This document shows, in pieces, positions 51,950 to 62,907 of a stretch of DNA of 64,000 nucleotides. The DNA comes from Lagopus muta. Its lineage: Eukaryota > Chordata > Aves > Galliformes > Phasianidae. The position numbers and the translations under genes were made by a program. The stretch lies in NCBI RefSeq assembly GCF_023343835.1, contig NC_064440.1:29147537-29211536 (forward strand), given 5' to 3'. The number at the start of each line of letters is the position of its first letter. The first letter of the stretch is position 1. A model generated the notes under the pieces. The model was not told the DNA's origin and ran no database searches. It worked only from the letters and a program-made list of their open reading frames with translations.

Positions 51950-52330
51950 ATGCTTAATTGCAGCCACCTCCCCGCGTCTGTCTCAGTCCGACACCCACAG
52001 ATGCAGCTGCCCACGCCGGCCCACGCTCTGACTCATGCTCAGAGCAGTTGTCAAAAAACTCCGCTCCCCGCCGAACGCTCCCTTCAAACGCGTGCTGCTA
52101 CTTTGATCTATTTCCATAGATTCCTGTGAGTCACTGGAGCCGTCTCTGATCTCAGCCCTGCCGACCGGAGCCTGCACGGGTGTTGTTTTGCATGAATTTG
52201 GCTTGTGCAGAGAGCGGACCCCGCTGCGACGTACGGCTATGTGGGAGCGGAGAATTCCTGGGAGCGTCTGCCATAAATGAGTTACCCAGAGAGTCATTAT
52301 TTCCTATTGAAAAAGAACTGGTTGTGCTCT
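51950..52330. promoter_or_regulatory. Candidate regulatory block (CpG-rich, AP-1-like motifs)
   Basis: Non-repetitive sequence with more CpG than its surroundings. It contains TGACTCAT and GTGAGTCAC AP-1-like sites and a TTTGCATGAATTTG octamer-like stretch. It looks like a possible distal enhancer or a weak promoter. This is inference from motif content alone. Confidence 0.25.
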
Positions 52331-55111
52331 GAAAAAAATATCACAGGGAAAGCGTTACTGTCAGATGTAAAGTCACAGCTATCCTCGGAAACTCTCTCCG
52401 TCATTCGGAGGTGCTCCAGCAGGCAGCCTTTTCCGCCTCGACGAGGCAGGTATCCTCCTCCTCACCTTGCAGGTGGCAAAACGGTGCTACCAAGCACTCA
52501 AATGCCCATTCTGGCAAGAGATGGAGCTAGGCCGCCACCAGCAACACAGGTTAATTGATAACCAATTGAGTTTGGTGATGTGGAGATGACGATCATTTCA
52601 AATTATGGAATGACTCCAATGTTTCCTCTTGCTCCACAGGTGTAAGTTCAACTCAACTCCCTTCTGTACAGCAGTAACCAAAAGCTAAATTTTGCTGCCA
52701 AACTAAACACTTCCCAGTGCTTCGGTGCATCATTGCCATGGGTGCCTCCAGCTGCTGATTGGTCTCAGCAGCACCACGTGCATGCACTGGTAAACCTGAT
52801 TACAGTAAATCTAATTAAACATCCAAAGCCAACATATCCCAACCAACCATGCACAGCCACACCTGAGAGTCAGCCCTTGTAATTTCAGTGGCAACATAAA
52901 ATTCATGGAGTGTTAGCCCACCTCTTTAACACCAGCAGTGCCAATTGTCCCTCCTGTAGATAGAATATGAGACCCAGCAAAACACAGCCTGAGTATGGAT
53001 ATGCACACAAATGGTTTTCTAGCTCTGTAAGTCCCATTTTTAGGTGCCTCTCTGCACAAAAAGGAACTGAATTACTGCTGTGGGACTGCTGACATCCAGC
53101 TGCAGTGCAAATCAGCTCAGAACAGGACAAAGCGGATACAACAGGCTAAACTTGCATAAGCTGCAACACAGGTGCCAACGTCACCTGTGCTTCACCTTTG
53201 ACTAACAACTGATAGCAACAACAAGAATATCTTCTTAAAATCTCACCAAATCTTTATAAGGCGCGATGGTGTGGTGCCTCCTTCGTCTTGAAACCCTGTG
53301 TCCAGCATTCCCAAAGAAAGGCCTCGAAGCAAATAAAAAAACAAAGCTAATTGAAATGACTGCTTAAATGAGCTTCTACCTTCTTCTCAGAGGAGTTCTA
53401 CCAAAGTTATTGCCCAATCACAGACAAGTTCCTGTAAGCATCCCAGCCTGCCCAGGGCAAGTCTCATTAGCCCCCAGGCAACAGCTGCTGTGACTTCCAC
53501 AGGTGCATCTTCATTTCAAGCTAAATGAGAGAAAAAAAAGTAGAAAAAATTATTTCTATTTGCAAGCTACAAAGGATTATAGGGATGTGGCAGGGGGGAC
53601 TCAAAGATGATCTGTGATACAAGAAGGTCCTTATGCCTTCTTTCTTTCTTGCAGAAAGAAATCTTGGATTTACTCTGCATTTATACCATGTTATCGAATT
53701 AGAGCTCCAAACATCATCAGAGCCCCACTCAAATAGAGCTGAAAAATACAAATGAGTGGGAAAAAGAGGAGGAAAAGGTATTAATGGAGAGGATGGTCTC
53801 TGTATAACAGCTCACAAAGGGAATATTTGCTGCCTTTAGAAACATGTGTGATGAAAAATACTTACCACAATGAATGGAGCGTGTCCTGGACAGCTTGTTC
53901 CTTTACAAAGCAGAAGGCAAGTGTAGTACCTATGGTGGAAAACCAGTAGGGTTTTACTCTCTTCCCCTTTCTCCCTCAGTAACAGAGAATGCTTTCCTTT
54001 TTGCCTTGGTCTCCAGTAGTACCACCAACCATCAGCAGGACTTGAGATCCTGCAGGCAGGGAGAATACAGCAGAAAACAAGGAGACATCTCCACTGGCTG
54101 GCTGTCAATGGGCTCGTTCCCCAGGGCATCTCAGCGGAAGCTTCCTGCAGCCTTACCCTACAAGGGGATGGGGGTAAAGCCCACAGCATCCCTATGGGAC
54201 AGGGGGCAACCATGCCTCTGTCCCCTGACATGGGGACTTCTTTCTTCCCAGGCACAGCCTCTTGGGAGCTTCTCAGACAGAAGGGCCCAGCAGAGAGCAT
54301 CTGGATTCAGTTTCTAAGTCCCAGTTTTTGAGTGGTGAAACCAGGAGAGATCGCTGCAAGCTGAGGAAAAGCAGGGAGAGATGTTTTTTGAGCCCAGAAA
54401 GGAATGGTAGCTCTTAATATAGCAAGGGGAGTAATATAAAAAGAGTTTTCCTATCTCCCACCTCCCGATCCTCCCACAGACATACTTATTTTAGCTCCTG
54501 GCTACGCCCCCCAGCACTCAGAACACCACCAGGGTTGCCAAATGCCTGTTCTGGGAGACAATTTGCATACTGGGAACAATTAAAGTCTTGTTTGCTGCTC
54601 CTCACTAGAGCACCCAGGGCTGAGGCTGGCCAGAAGCCCCTCATGCAGCCCTGCAGGGCTCAGCTTGCTTTACTGGCTGCTGGCAAATGGCTCGTGGGCC
54701 CATATGGGTCCTGGCCATGAATGAGCCAGCAGCATGTGTGCTTCACAGCACCCCCAGCTCATCAGGTTCCTCCTCCCAGCACCAGAGAGAAACTCTCCTA
54801 TATCATCCCAAATCACAGATGTACCTTTATGTTTTCTATCCCAAAGGCACTTCCAACAGGACTCAGCCTTCAGGGCAAACACATGTGTTGAGGAAAACTC
54901 ACGCTCTACAAATGAAGGGTTCTCCATTAAACAATAATCATTCTCATTTGACGGGGTTTCCTTCATACATTATTTTTACCTATTAAACGAGATGTCAGCA
55001 GTAGTTATTGTATCATGTCATATTATGACAGGAATAATAGATGAAATATTCTCGTTTTATTTTCCATTACAATTACAAAGAGCAGCTGTTATCTGGTACC
55101 ATTCGAGACAT

Positions 55112-55221
55112 CTTCCCTTTGTGCCTAGATCAAAGTGTCTCCGGTTGGTGCCCTACGAAGCTGTCAAATCCTTTCCTTACGACACCAACCAGAGACACTT
55201 TCATCTAGGCACAAAGGGAAG
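55112..55221. repeat. Near-perfect inverted repeat (39-bp arms, 32-nt loop)
   Basis: Arms 55112-55150 and 55183-55221 pair at 37 of 39 positions; the mismatches are 55131/55202 and 55142/55191. The arms start CTTCCCTTTGTGCCTAGAT on the left and end ATCTAGGCACAAAGGGAAG on the right. Further partial pairing enters the loop. The structure could be a microRNA-type hairpin, a small palindromic transposon, or a recent inverted duplication. No transposase and no clear target-site duplication are visible. Confidence 0.92.
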
Positions 55222-56384
55222 GTTGTTTAATCAGCCTCAAGCACAAGCTGCCCTTAATTAAAAAAGTCATAATAATTGTTTAAGCTCTTATGTCATGCTG
55301 GGATGTGTCAGTAGCTGTAAGGCCCACAACGTAGTGCCTCCACAGGTGCAATGTGAAGGATTGCAATGGCAAAACATCTCTATTTTGAAATACCCAAGCG
55401 AATTTTCCTCAAAAATCCACTAAAAAGAAGAGTTTTGTTTGTTTGTTTGTTTGTTTTTCCAAAATTCCAGGCTGGAGAAAACTGGAAAAAAAATAATAAT
55501 AATAATTCTTGATTTCACAAAAGATGAGGAGTAAGAAAGTCAGGGATGGAGTAACAGCTCCTTGTTTCCTCTCTCATCTCTTCCTCCAAGAATGGCTCCA
55601 ACATTCCAGGAGACGTAAAGCACAGCAGCTGGATATTAATGGAACTTGGCATCACAATGATTTTGGGCTTTTTTTTAATTAACGCTGTACCGTATTACAA
55701 CAAGGAAACGTTTTCTCCTCTTTTATTAACATCCCAACCCCAAGCCAAGTATTAAATAAGACTTAATTTAATTAGTTCTTGCATTCTCCCCTCTTGCAGG
55801 ATTATTCAGTAACACAAAGCCCTTACCGAGCTCCCTTTCCTGCAGTCAGATAAAAATCCTGCTGATGGCAGTGGGAATGTTCAGGCTCCTCATTTACATG
55901 CACGCTGTGGTGCCATGAGACAAGAGACGTTTCCACCCCGGCTCACCTTGGCTGTGCCATGCTTTCCATGGCAGCTGCTCCCCACGATCCTCTCACCCCC
56001 AGGTCCCTCCTGGGACACCCAAACCTGCAGCCAAGAGCTCAGGGTTCACAGAGCAGTGAGCACTGCTGGCACCATTCCCGTCCCTTTTCTCACCTTTTGA
56101 CACCAGACAAGATGAGCTGCTTGTCCTTACCTTTGCACTGAAGGGAGAGGGGAGGTGGAACTCCATCCTCCACCACTCCGAAGCTGGTGGACCCAGTGAG
56201 GGATGGGGCAATTAGCCTCGCAGACAGCTATGGGCATGCATCCTGCTCCTGTCCCGTCCTGTATGGTGGCACAATGAAATAGGTGGTCCCACCCGCAGGT
56301 GACACCGTGGCAACTTGTGTGATGGCCATGGCAGCCATAGCAAATGGAGTTAGAGCAGGCTGGTGGCAGCTGACAGGCGGGTTC
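55222..56384. other. Intergenic region, part 4
   Basis: Unique sequence with the GTTT and AAT simple repeats. AT-rich on the left and GC-richer to the right of about 55.9 kb. No gene seen. Confidence 0.6.
55432..55457 (+). repeat. (GTTT)n simple repeat
   Basis: Five to six GTTT units, uninterrupted. A short (AAT)n run follows at 55492-55505. Confidence 0.9.
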
Positions 56385-56860
56385 CATGCTAGGGCCAGTT
56401 CTCTGTAAGGTTTTCACTGATGGATTAGAGAAGGGATGTGAACACATACTAAGTTTGCAGACAACACTCCATTAGGAGGAGCTTATAGTTTCCAGGAGGG
56501 CAGGGAGGCCTTTCAGGGAGATCATAACGAATCAAAGGGCAGGGCCACCACCAGCTGCATGAATTTTAATGAGAGCAAGTGCTGGATTCTGCACCTGTGA
56601 AGGGGCAACCCTGGCTGTATGGACAGATGGGTGAATGAGAGACTTCCCTGCAGAAAGGGTTCCGGCTGGCTGCACGTTCAATCTGAACCAGCAGTGTGCC
56701 TGGAGCCAAAAGGGCCAACTCTACCCTTGGGGACACCTGGCCCAGAGCTGCCAACAGGTGAGGGGAAGGATTGTCCACTGTGCTCTGTGCTGTGCAGCCT
56801 CACCTCCAGCATGGGGTGAGGGTTGGGTGCCACAGTGTCAGAGGGACATAAGCTCCAGCT
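56385..56860 (+). mobile_element. CR1 LINE internal fragment (end of reverse-transcriptase ORF and beyond), decayed
   Basis: Several landmarks of the CR1 3' coding region appear in order: GGGCCAGTTCTCTG, TTTTCACTGATGGATTAGAG, AAGTTTGCAGACAACAC, AAGTGCTGGATTCTGCACC, CAGTGTGCCTGGAGCCAAA and GGTTGGGTGCCACAGTGTCA. Order and spacing fit a single plus-strand copy. Stops and indels break the frame, so it is not active. Confidence 0.8.
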
Positions 56861-59800
56861 GCTTTCCCTGACACAGCGACTAACCCGTTATTCCCAATCC
56901 GCACAGATGTGACACACGGCTTCTCCTTGCCAGGAGAGGAGATGGGGGAAAGAACTTTGCTCCTGTCTTTACTGAATCCAATCTCATTTGTGTTGGATTA
57001 AAATCACCTCACTGCCTAAGAAAAGCCAAATCTGAATCTTTCTGCCACAGCACTCACAGCCCTGCTGCTGCTACGGGGCAACACACGTCCTTCCCATCAC
57101 AGGAGCCCAGGGAAGTGCTGGGGACAGGCCAGGCTCGAGAAGCTGTCACTGTTTTTGCTTTGTAGGGGCACCTTATCTTGTGGAGGCAGCAGTAGATGGA
57201 TGACCTGGAGAAGTCAGCAAGCAAGAGGGAAGGAGGAGGAGGGGATGTGGGCGAAGATGTAGGTGGTGCCACATCTCACGCTTCTGCTGGAGCCGGGAAG
57301 GGATGTGGAGCGCCCGCTTCCCAGTCCTACGCGCTCACTGGGACCATCTGTCCTCCCCCAGGAAGCAGCCCTGGGTCGGGAGAGAGGTCCTGTGGGGGGG
57401 GCAGGCAGTGCTGGAGAGCATGAGCCTTCCTGTGCTCCCCTGAACGGGTTTCAGCAGCCTGCAAGGAGCAGGTTTCACAGCTGTTTAAGAAATAGGGACC
57501 TTAACATGAAGAGATGGATGGCTGTGCCCAAATTCAAGTGAGGGCCTGGTGAGCAAAGCATCTCTCAAGTGCCCAGAAGCGCCTCAGTTGCTCAGCCAGC
57601 CACAGCAAGCAGCAATCCAACCAGCTGCTCCAGACATGGTGAAGGGCCTGCAATGTAAGCTGGCCTTCTGCACACCCATGTTTCTGCCTGAGAGCTGTGG
57701 ATGCCAGGCAGACCCATACACGCCTGGTCTGCTTTCCATGCCATGCACCCACAGCTCCTCGTTCACCTCATGGAAGGTTTCTGCCCGTGCATCAGCACGG
57801 AGAACAAAGCAAGGGCTGTTTCGCCGCAGGATTTAACCACCTGTTGTAATAGTTGTGTTGATCTAATCTTTTTGGTTTAATTAAAAGCCTCTCACTCAGG
57901 TTGCAGGGCTTTTTCCCTCCGCGCAGGATCACCACCTGTTTCACAGGCTCCAATGGCTCTGCCACGGAGGTGAGGACAGAGCTCTCCGAGTTCCCTAGAC
58001 ACACGCAAATGGCTGGAAAGCATTCAACGCAGGGCTGAGTGCCTACAGAAAAGCCAAAGCCTGGTTGTGCCAGCAGAGCTGTGGCAGGCGCTGCTGCTCC
58101 CACGGAGCACCGAGCGGGCTTGCTCCCAAGCTCCCTGCGAAGCACAGCATTTGTGAGTGGCAGCAGCAGGAAGGGCCATCTCGCCTGGGATCCCGTGGGC
58201 GTTTCACACGGCCCCGTTTAAGCAGTCAAGCACCAATTTGCAAAGCTCAAGCTCCCAATGGCAGGCGATGAGTCATTACGGGGTTTCAGAATGCGTAAAT
58301 GAGCTCACAGCGTGCTCCTGTGTCACCGCCGGCTCGCCTTGTGCTCACCGGGCTGTGAGGCCACACAAGAACCTCGGAAATCCCACAGAAACGCAGTCGT
58401 GTTTCTGCTGCGGCACGTGAAGAGTTAAACGGGTTTCTTCCCATGCTGGGTTTCACCAGGCACTTCTGTGCAGCTGTACAACCCAGCGCCGCTACATTTC
58501 ACACCGCCCGTCGGCGAGCAAATAATAAGCAAGCATGTGATTTTTGGCCACGCTGGCTTTTCCAAGGTGATTAAATAATTTTCTAAATAGCTCTGAGAAT
58601 GAAGCTGTCTGAAATCCCCGGGGCATTAAGAAATGAACTGCGTACGCACACATTGAAACAGCACAGTCTGGATTCAAATTTACCAAGCGGCGACATAACA
58701 TTGCTAAGAGAGCAAACACCACTGACAGGAGCTGCTGCTGTCTGGACACACAGGAGGAGGCCCACAGGATGCAGGTGGAGCAGCCCTTCCTGGAGCTATC
58801 TTTGGGACCTGGAGACCCCCACCGCCTGTCTGCAGGGCCAGGCGAGGTGAGAGCAGAGCCACCGGGCGCTGGAAGCCATCCCTCCCCATCAGCTCAAGGA
58901 AATGTGTGCTTCGTGTTCTGCTCCTTCTCTGCCCACAGAGTTCTTGCTCGTGGTGGTGCGTAGGTGTATGTGAGGGATTTATCCTTTCCCCACTGAATCA
59001 CGGCAGCACAACATCTTTTCAACCCTTCTGTACAAGCAGAAAAGAGCCCTGCGTTATTTCTCCTCGGTTGCTAGCTGAAGGAGGCACCCAGCAGCCCCCT
59101 GACAATGGGCTGCACCCAGCTGGGTGCCAGCACACACTGCCTGGCCCCACAGCCCCCCATGGGGGCAGGGACACCCCTAAGCAGTCTTTCCTGCACCACA
59201 GCCAACCCTCAGCTTTGTGCACACACACAGTCCCTATTTCAAAAATTAAACCAATTCTGCAGCTGTTGCTATGGGCAAAGCCATTGTCAGCAGTGGCTGC
59301 TTTCCCTTCAGACCCTCATATAAATTGCTTCCTTAGAAAAGTAAGCAAGTTTAGCAATGACGCGGTGAGCTTTTTGGTTCTGTGAGGAACAGGAGCATCC
59401 TGAAGTGAAGCCCTGCTGTGTGAGAACTGCTCAGCCTGACAGCTTCTAGCTGAGCTTCATGGACACCCAGCAAGATGCTGAATCCAGTGGGGCCAGCCCG
59501 AGTTGACACAGGATGCTCATCCCATGTATCCACGTAGCTCTTGAGCTTCAGCCATCAATCTGCCCAGAGCAAGTGAAAAAAAAAAACAACTAATAATCTC
59601 TAATAATCTAAGTGTTTGTGCGGTGATGTTATGTGCAGTCTGGCATATTACCAGTAACTGCCTCGTGGCACATTCTGTCCCACAGTGGCACACTTCAGAA
59701 AATAGCACACAGCTCATTGCCTCTTCCATGCCTTCTTCTAGCACAGGGCACGATCACACTCCAAGTGCAGGGGAAAAAAAACGGCAAACGTTGAACTATT

Positions 59801-60469
59801 TGCTCAGATTTCCCACATCTGAGATCGCGCTTGGGTGGGGAGAAGGTGTGAGGATTGAACCCACCAGGCTGAGTGCTTCTCTCTGCTTCAGACTTGCACA
59901 CCTCCTCTGCAACTTGGATGGTTTGTTTCCTCCTTTCTCTTTGCACTTCCGCTCCCCGGTTTCTCTCCCCTTTTCCTACCCCATTTCCCACACAATTTCT
60001 GTTCTCCAACTCTGTCGCTTCATTCTATCAAGACGTGGGATGCTGTTTAGAAACTGAGCTGAACCAGGGGAGCAGTACAACTGCTGGAGTCAGCCATAGG
60101 GCTGGGCAGTGCCATTTTGTCTCCTGACTTCCAAAAGACAGGCCATCACTGCCTCCTATCATCTCACAGCCCTGCTTTGGTCACATCCTCGAGCAAACAT
60201 AAGGACATCAGTGAGCAAGGGAGCGGTATAACGCAGGCCTGCTGGGCTGCAGCCCCTTGCTGGATTTCATTTCCTCATTTGCCTTGCCCACCACACCTAG
60301 CAAGGCCACCCACCCATAGCGGCAGATTCAACCACAGGAGCAGGAAAAGCCTTTGGCCAGCAAGCTGCAGTTCAAAATACTCCCTCCTCTCCCATCCCAA
60401 GCCAATTACCTCCCAGTAGAGAAAACAATGGGGGGAGAAAAAGAAAGAAAAACAAGCCTGGGGAAACTG
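56861..60469. other. Intergenic region, part 5, up to the NAB1 3' end
   Basis: 3.6 kb of GC-moderate unique sequence downstream of NAB1. A G run is at 57392-57399 and a pyrimidine-rich stretch near 59930-59995. The block at 58255-58720 looks like non-repetitive regulatory sequence (see below). No gene is supported; frames up to 159 codons (58906-59385) look random. Confidence 0.6.
58255..58720. promoter_or_regulatory. Candidate distal regulatory block
   Basis: Non-repetitive sequence mixing TGAGTCAT, GGTGATTAAATAATTTTC, TTTGCAAAG and scattered CpG, unlike the flanking low-complexity DNA. Such mixtures of homeodomain, bZIP and HNF-like cores are typical of vertebrate enhancers, but conservation cannot be checked here. 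Confidence 0.2.
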
Positions 60470-62907
60470 AAGAGTTCTCACGGTGAATTTTATTTTGTAG
60501 CAACAATATAAACATGTGAATAAGAACAGGCATCATTTGCAGGGCTGGCCTCTGATCCAGAGTACCCTGAATCCAGCAACCTGCCCAGAGCAGATGCGGG
60601 TGAACCTTCCCCGACTCCACTGAACAGCCAAGTTGCAGTCCACCAAGACCCTTGTCATGGAAAGACCAACGCTTGAATATCTGCTATTACCAAACTTATG
60701 TGCAATTGTGGAATGTATTAAACCCCCCCACCCTCCTCCCCATCTCCACTCTCAGGGTTTAAAAAAAAACAAAACAAAAAAGGTAGAGCTGCAAACCAGT
60801 AAAAAAATTGCTTCCAGCTTGCTGAGACTGAAATGGCCTGTTGGACTTCTAAACTGAAATATCGTTCTAGAGATAACCAAGGGGTGGTGACACAGAGTAC
60901 TGTATTTACAACTCGAAAATATAACTGTTATGTTCTTTAATTTATAGCAAATTTAATACATTAGTGTTTACAAAATAAGTTCTGGACTCAACTGAAACAG
61001 CGTGCTGCTGTTCTTCCTCCTTCCTCTCACTCCAACTGAAAAGACCAGCAGGCTTAAGAGCTTCTTCTGTGATCCACGCACAACAGTTGAGATGGTGACA
61101 AAAAGAGCATTTCCTGAATGTCTCAAGGCTTGCTGCTCTATTACTCAAGCTGTATAGTTCAAACCTTAAGCTGTCCTTTAGCAAGTTCCATATATTCTTA
61201 TGAAAACTACTCAGCTACTAACCAGTGCACTGGCTAACGTTACAAGCCAAAGAATTATCCATACTACTAGCTCACACAACAGGAAAGAGGAAATATAACT
61301 ACACATTCAATCTCTTATTTCTAACAGCAAAGCTGCAAACTCCATCACTTGAAGTAAGATACTTCAGGAAGTGAAACAGTACCATACAGTTCAAGAAACA
61401 ATTAAAAAAAACCCCATTTTAATAGTATAAAAAGTTGTTTACCGGTGTTTCTACTATAAAGCTTTGTTCCACAAGTCAAAAGTGATAAAATAATTAGGTA
61501 TGTTTACAGTGATAAGAGACTGCAGTGTAGACATTTCAGCTCACATTTCGCTGAGCACTTGAGCACGATGGACTGTGACTGAATTAATACACAGCTACGA
61601 CACAGAGCCAACTGCAGACATGAAATACACACCTGAACGTGGAAATCTACCCATTGCACGGTAACTTATGTCCTTTAACCCTCCTTCACTCCTCCAGAAA
61701 ACGCTGTAGGAAAAAAACTGCATTCAGAAACTAAGGCATGTAACTATTCTGACTGCAGGAAAGCAATCCTTAACGCGGGAGGTGCACAGAGGAAAGATGG
61801 ATGCACACAAACGCAGCATGGGAAACTCCAACGTTTTAAGCCCATTATTTGTCCTTAGATAAAATGACATCTGCAAAAGTGAAAACGTACAAAAAAAAAA
61901 TAAAAACTGTCAAATAAATAAAGAATACGGATGTTACTTCAACACATACATAAAGAAACGTATTGGCATACTGTATGCAGTATACGGTGTATTCATAGAA
62001 TCACGTGGGCTGGACAACACTTGATAAGGAGTCACATTCTGAAGACGTCGTCCCTCGTCTCTCTCCTCCAAAAGATCTTACTGTTTCTGCATATCAGGAG
62101 CAACTTCAGCAATTGTACTGAAACTGACTGATAAACTGAAGGTATATCCAACGGTTACATTTTTCACATCAAATTGGGAACCTCTAATATGGACTCTTCC
62201 ATATTTTAATTGGCATGTTCTACACTCCTGAACTGTAGATAGGTAGTCTACTGTAAATGCACTATACAAAGGCTGCTGAAACCATTAAAAGTGATGTAAC
62301 AATAGTAAGTGTCAAGAACATCTGCTATGATACAGAACCGGGCTCTAGGTCTACCGAACGCTATACCCACATAACATTTTAAACCAGAAGATACATTTTC
62401 CATCTTCCTTTTCTCCTACAAACACTGTTGCAAACTTGCTGTTTACTGTGCCACGATGTTCACGCTCCTACTTCTTCAAGGATTTGTAATTCTAATGTTT
62501 AACAACCAGGTCTATGCTAGGTACACTTAAAGTAGACACTGAAATTTCAAGTAAAATGAACTGTAGCCACATCTACTAGACTCTATACATGTCCCAACAT
62601 CTAGATTTACTTTGATAAGTTATACAAATACATAATACATTCTTAAATAATGTAGACCCACAATATTAATTTGTGAATCTTTCCACGTTATAAAACCAAC
62701 TTTAACAGGAATGTTTATCCACCTGTATTACTGTTTAGTTTGCAGTGTCTTTTGCTTTTCTGTTTCCACAGATTACTGGACCAGTTCTTATGCTTTGGCT
62801 ATTGAAATCTCTTATTTGAATGAGGCAACACTGGTTATTAAGGCTGTTTTTCCTTCTCTCGTGAAGTTTCACTCCTTATAATGACACTGGTTTCCAGAAC
62901 AGGATGA
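60470..62907 (-). other. NAB1: NAB1 3' untranslated region
   Basis: About 2.4 kb of AT-rich, stop-filled sequence follows the NAB1 stop codon. It contains only one canonical polyadenylation signal on this strand (60489-60494), which I take as the main end. Two ATTAAA-type hexamers near 60936 and 60952 could give a slightly shorter form. Short open frames here are chance. A CR1-tail-like scrap may lie near 61994-62020. Confidence 0.75.

Larger units (their letters stand above)
43499..55111. other. Intergenic region, part 3
   Basis: 11.6 kb without a gene I can support. It includes the 16-bp tandem duplication (46595-46626), a 14-bp tandem pair near 46768-46795, a pyrimidine-rich stretch (51687-51752) and a moderately CpG-rich, non-repetitive block near 51.95-52.33 kb. 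Many short open frames occur on both strands; none carries a recognisable domain. Confidence 0.6.

Noticed and set aside
53836..54317. Overlapping 147- and 154-codon frames on opposite strands
   Set aside because: Opposing open frames over the same bases with no homology suggest composition, not genes.
55112..55221. Calling the inverted repeat a miR-204 gene
   Set aside because: Only the first ten bases of one arm agree with miR-204; the remainder differs, and miR-204 lies in an intron of TRPM3.
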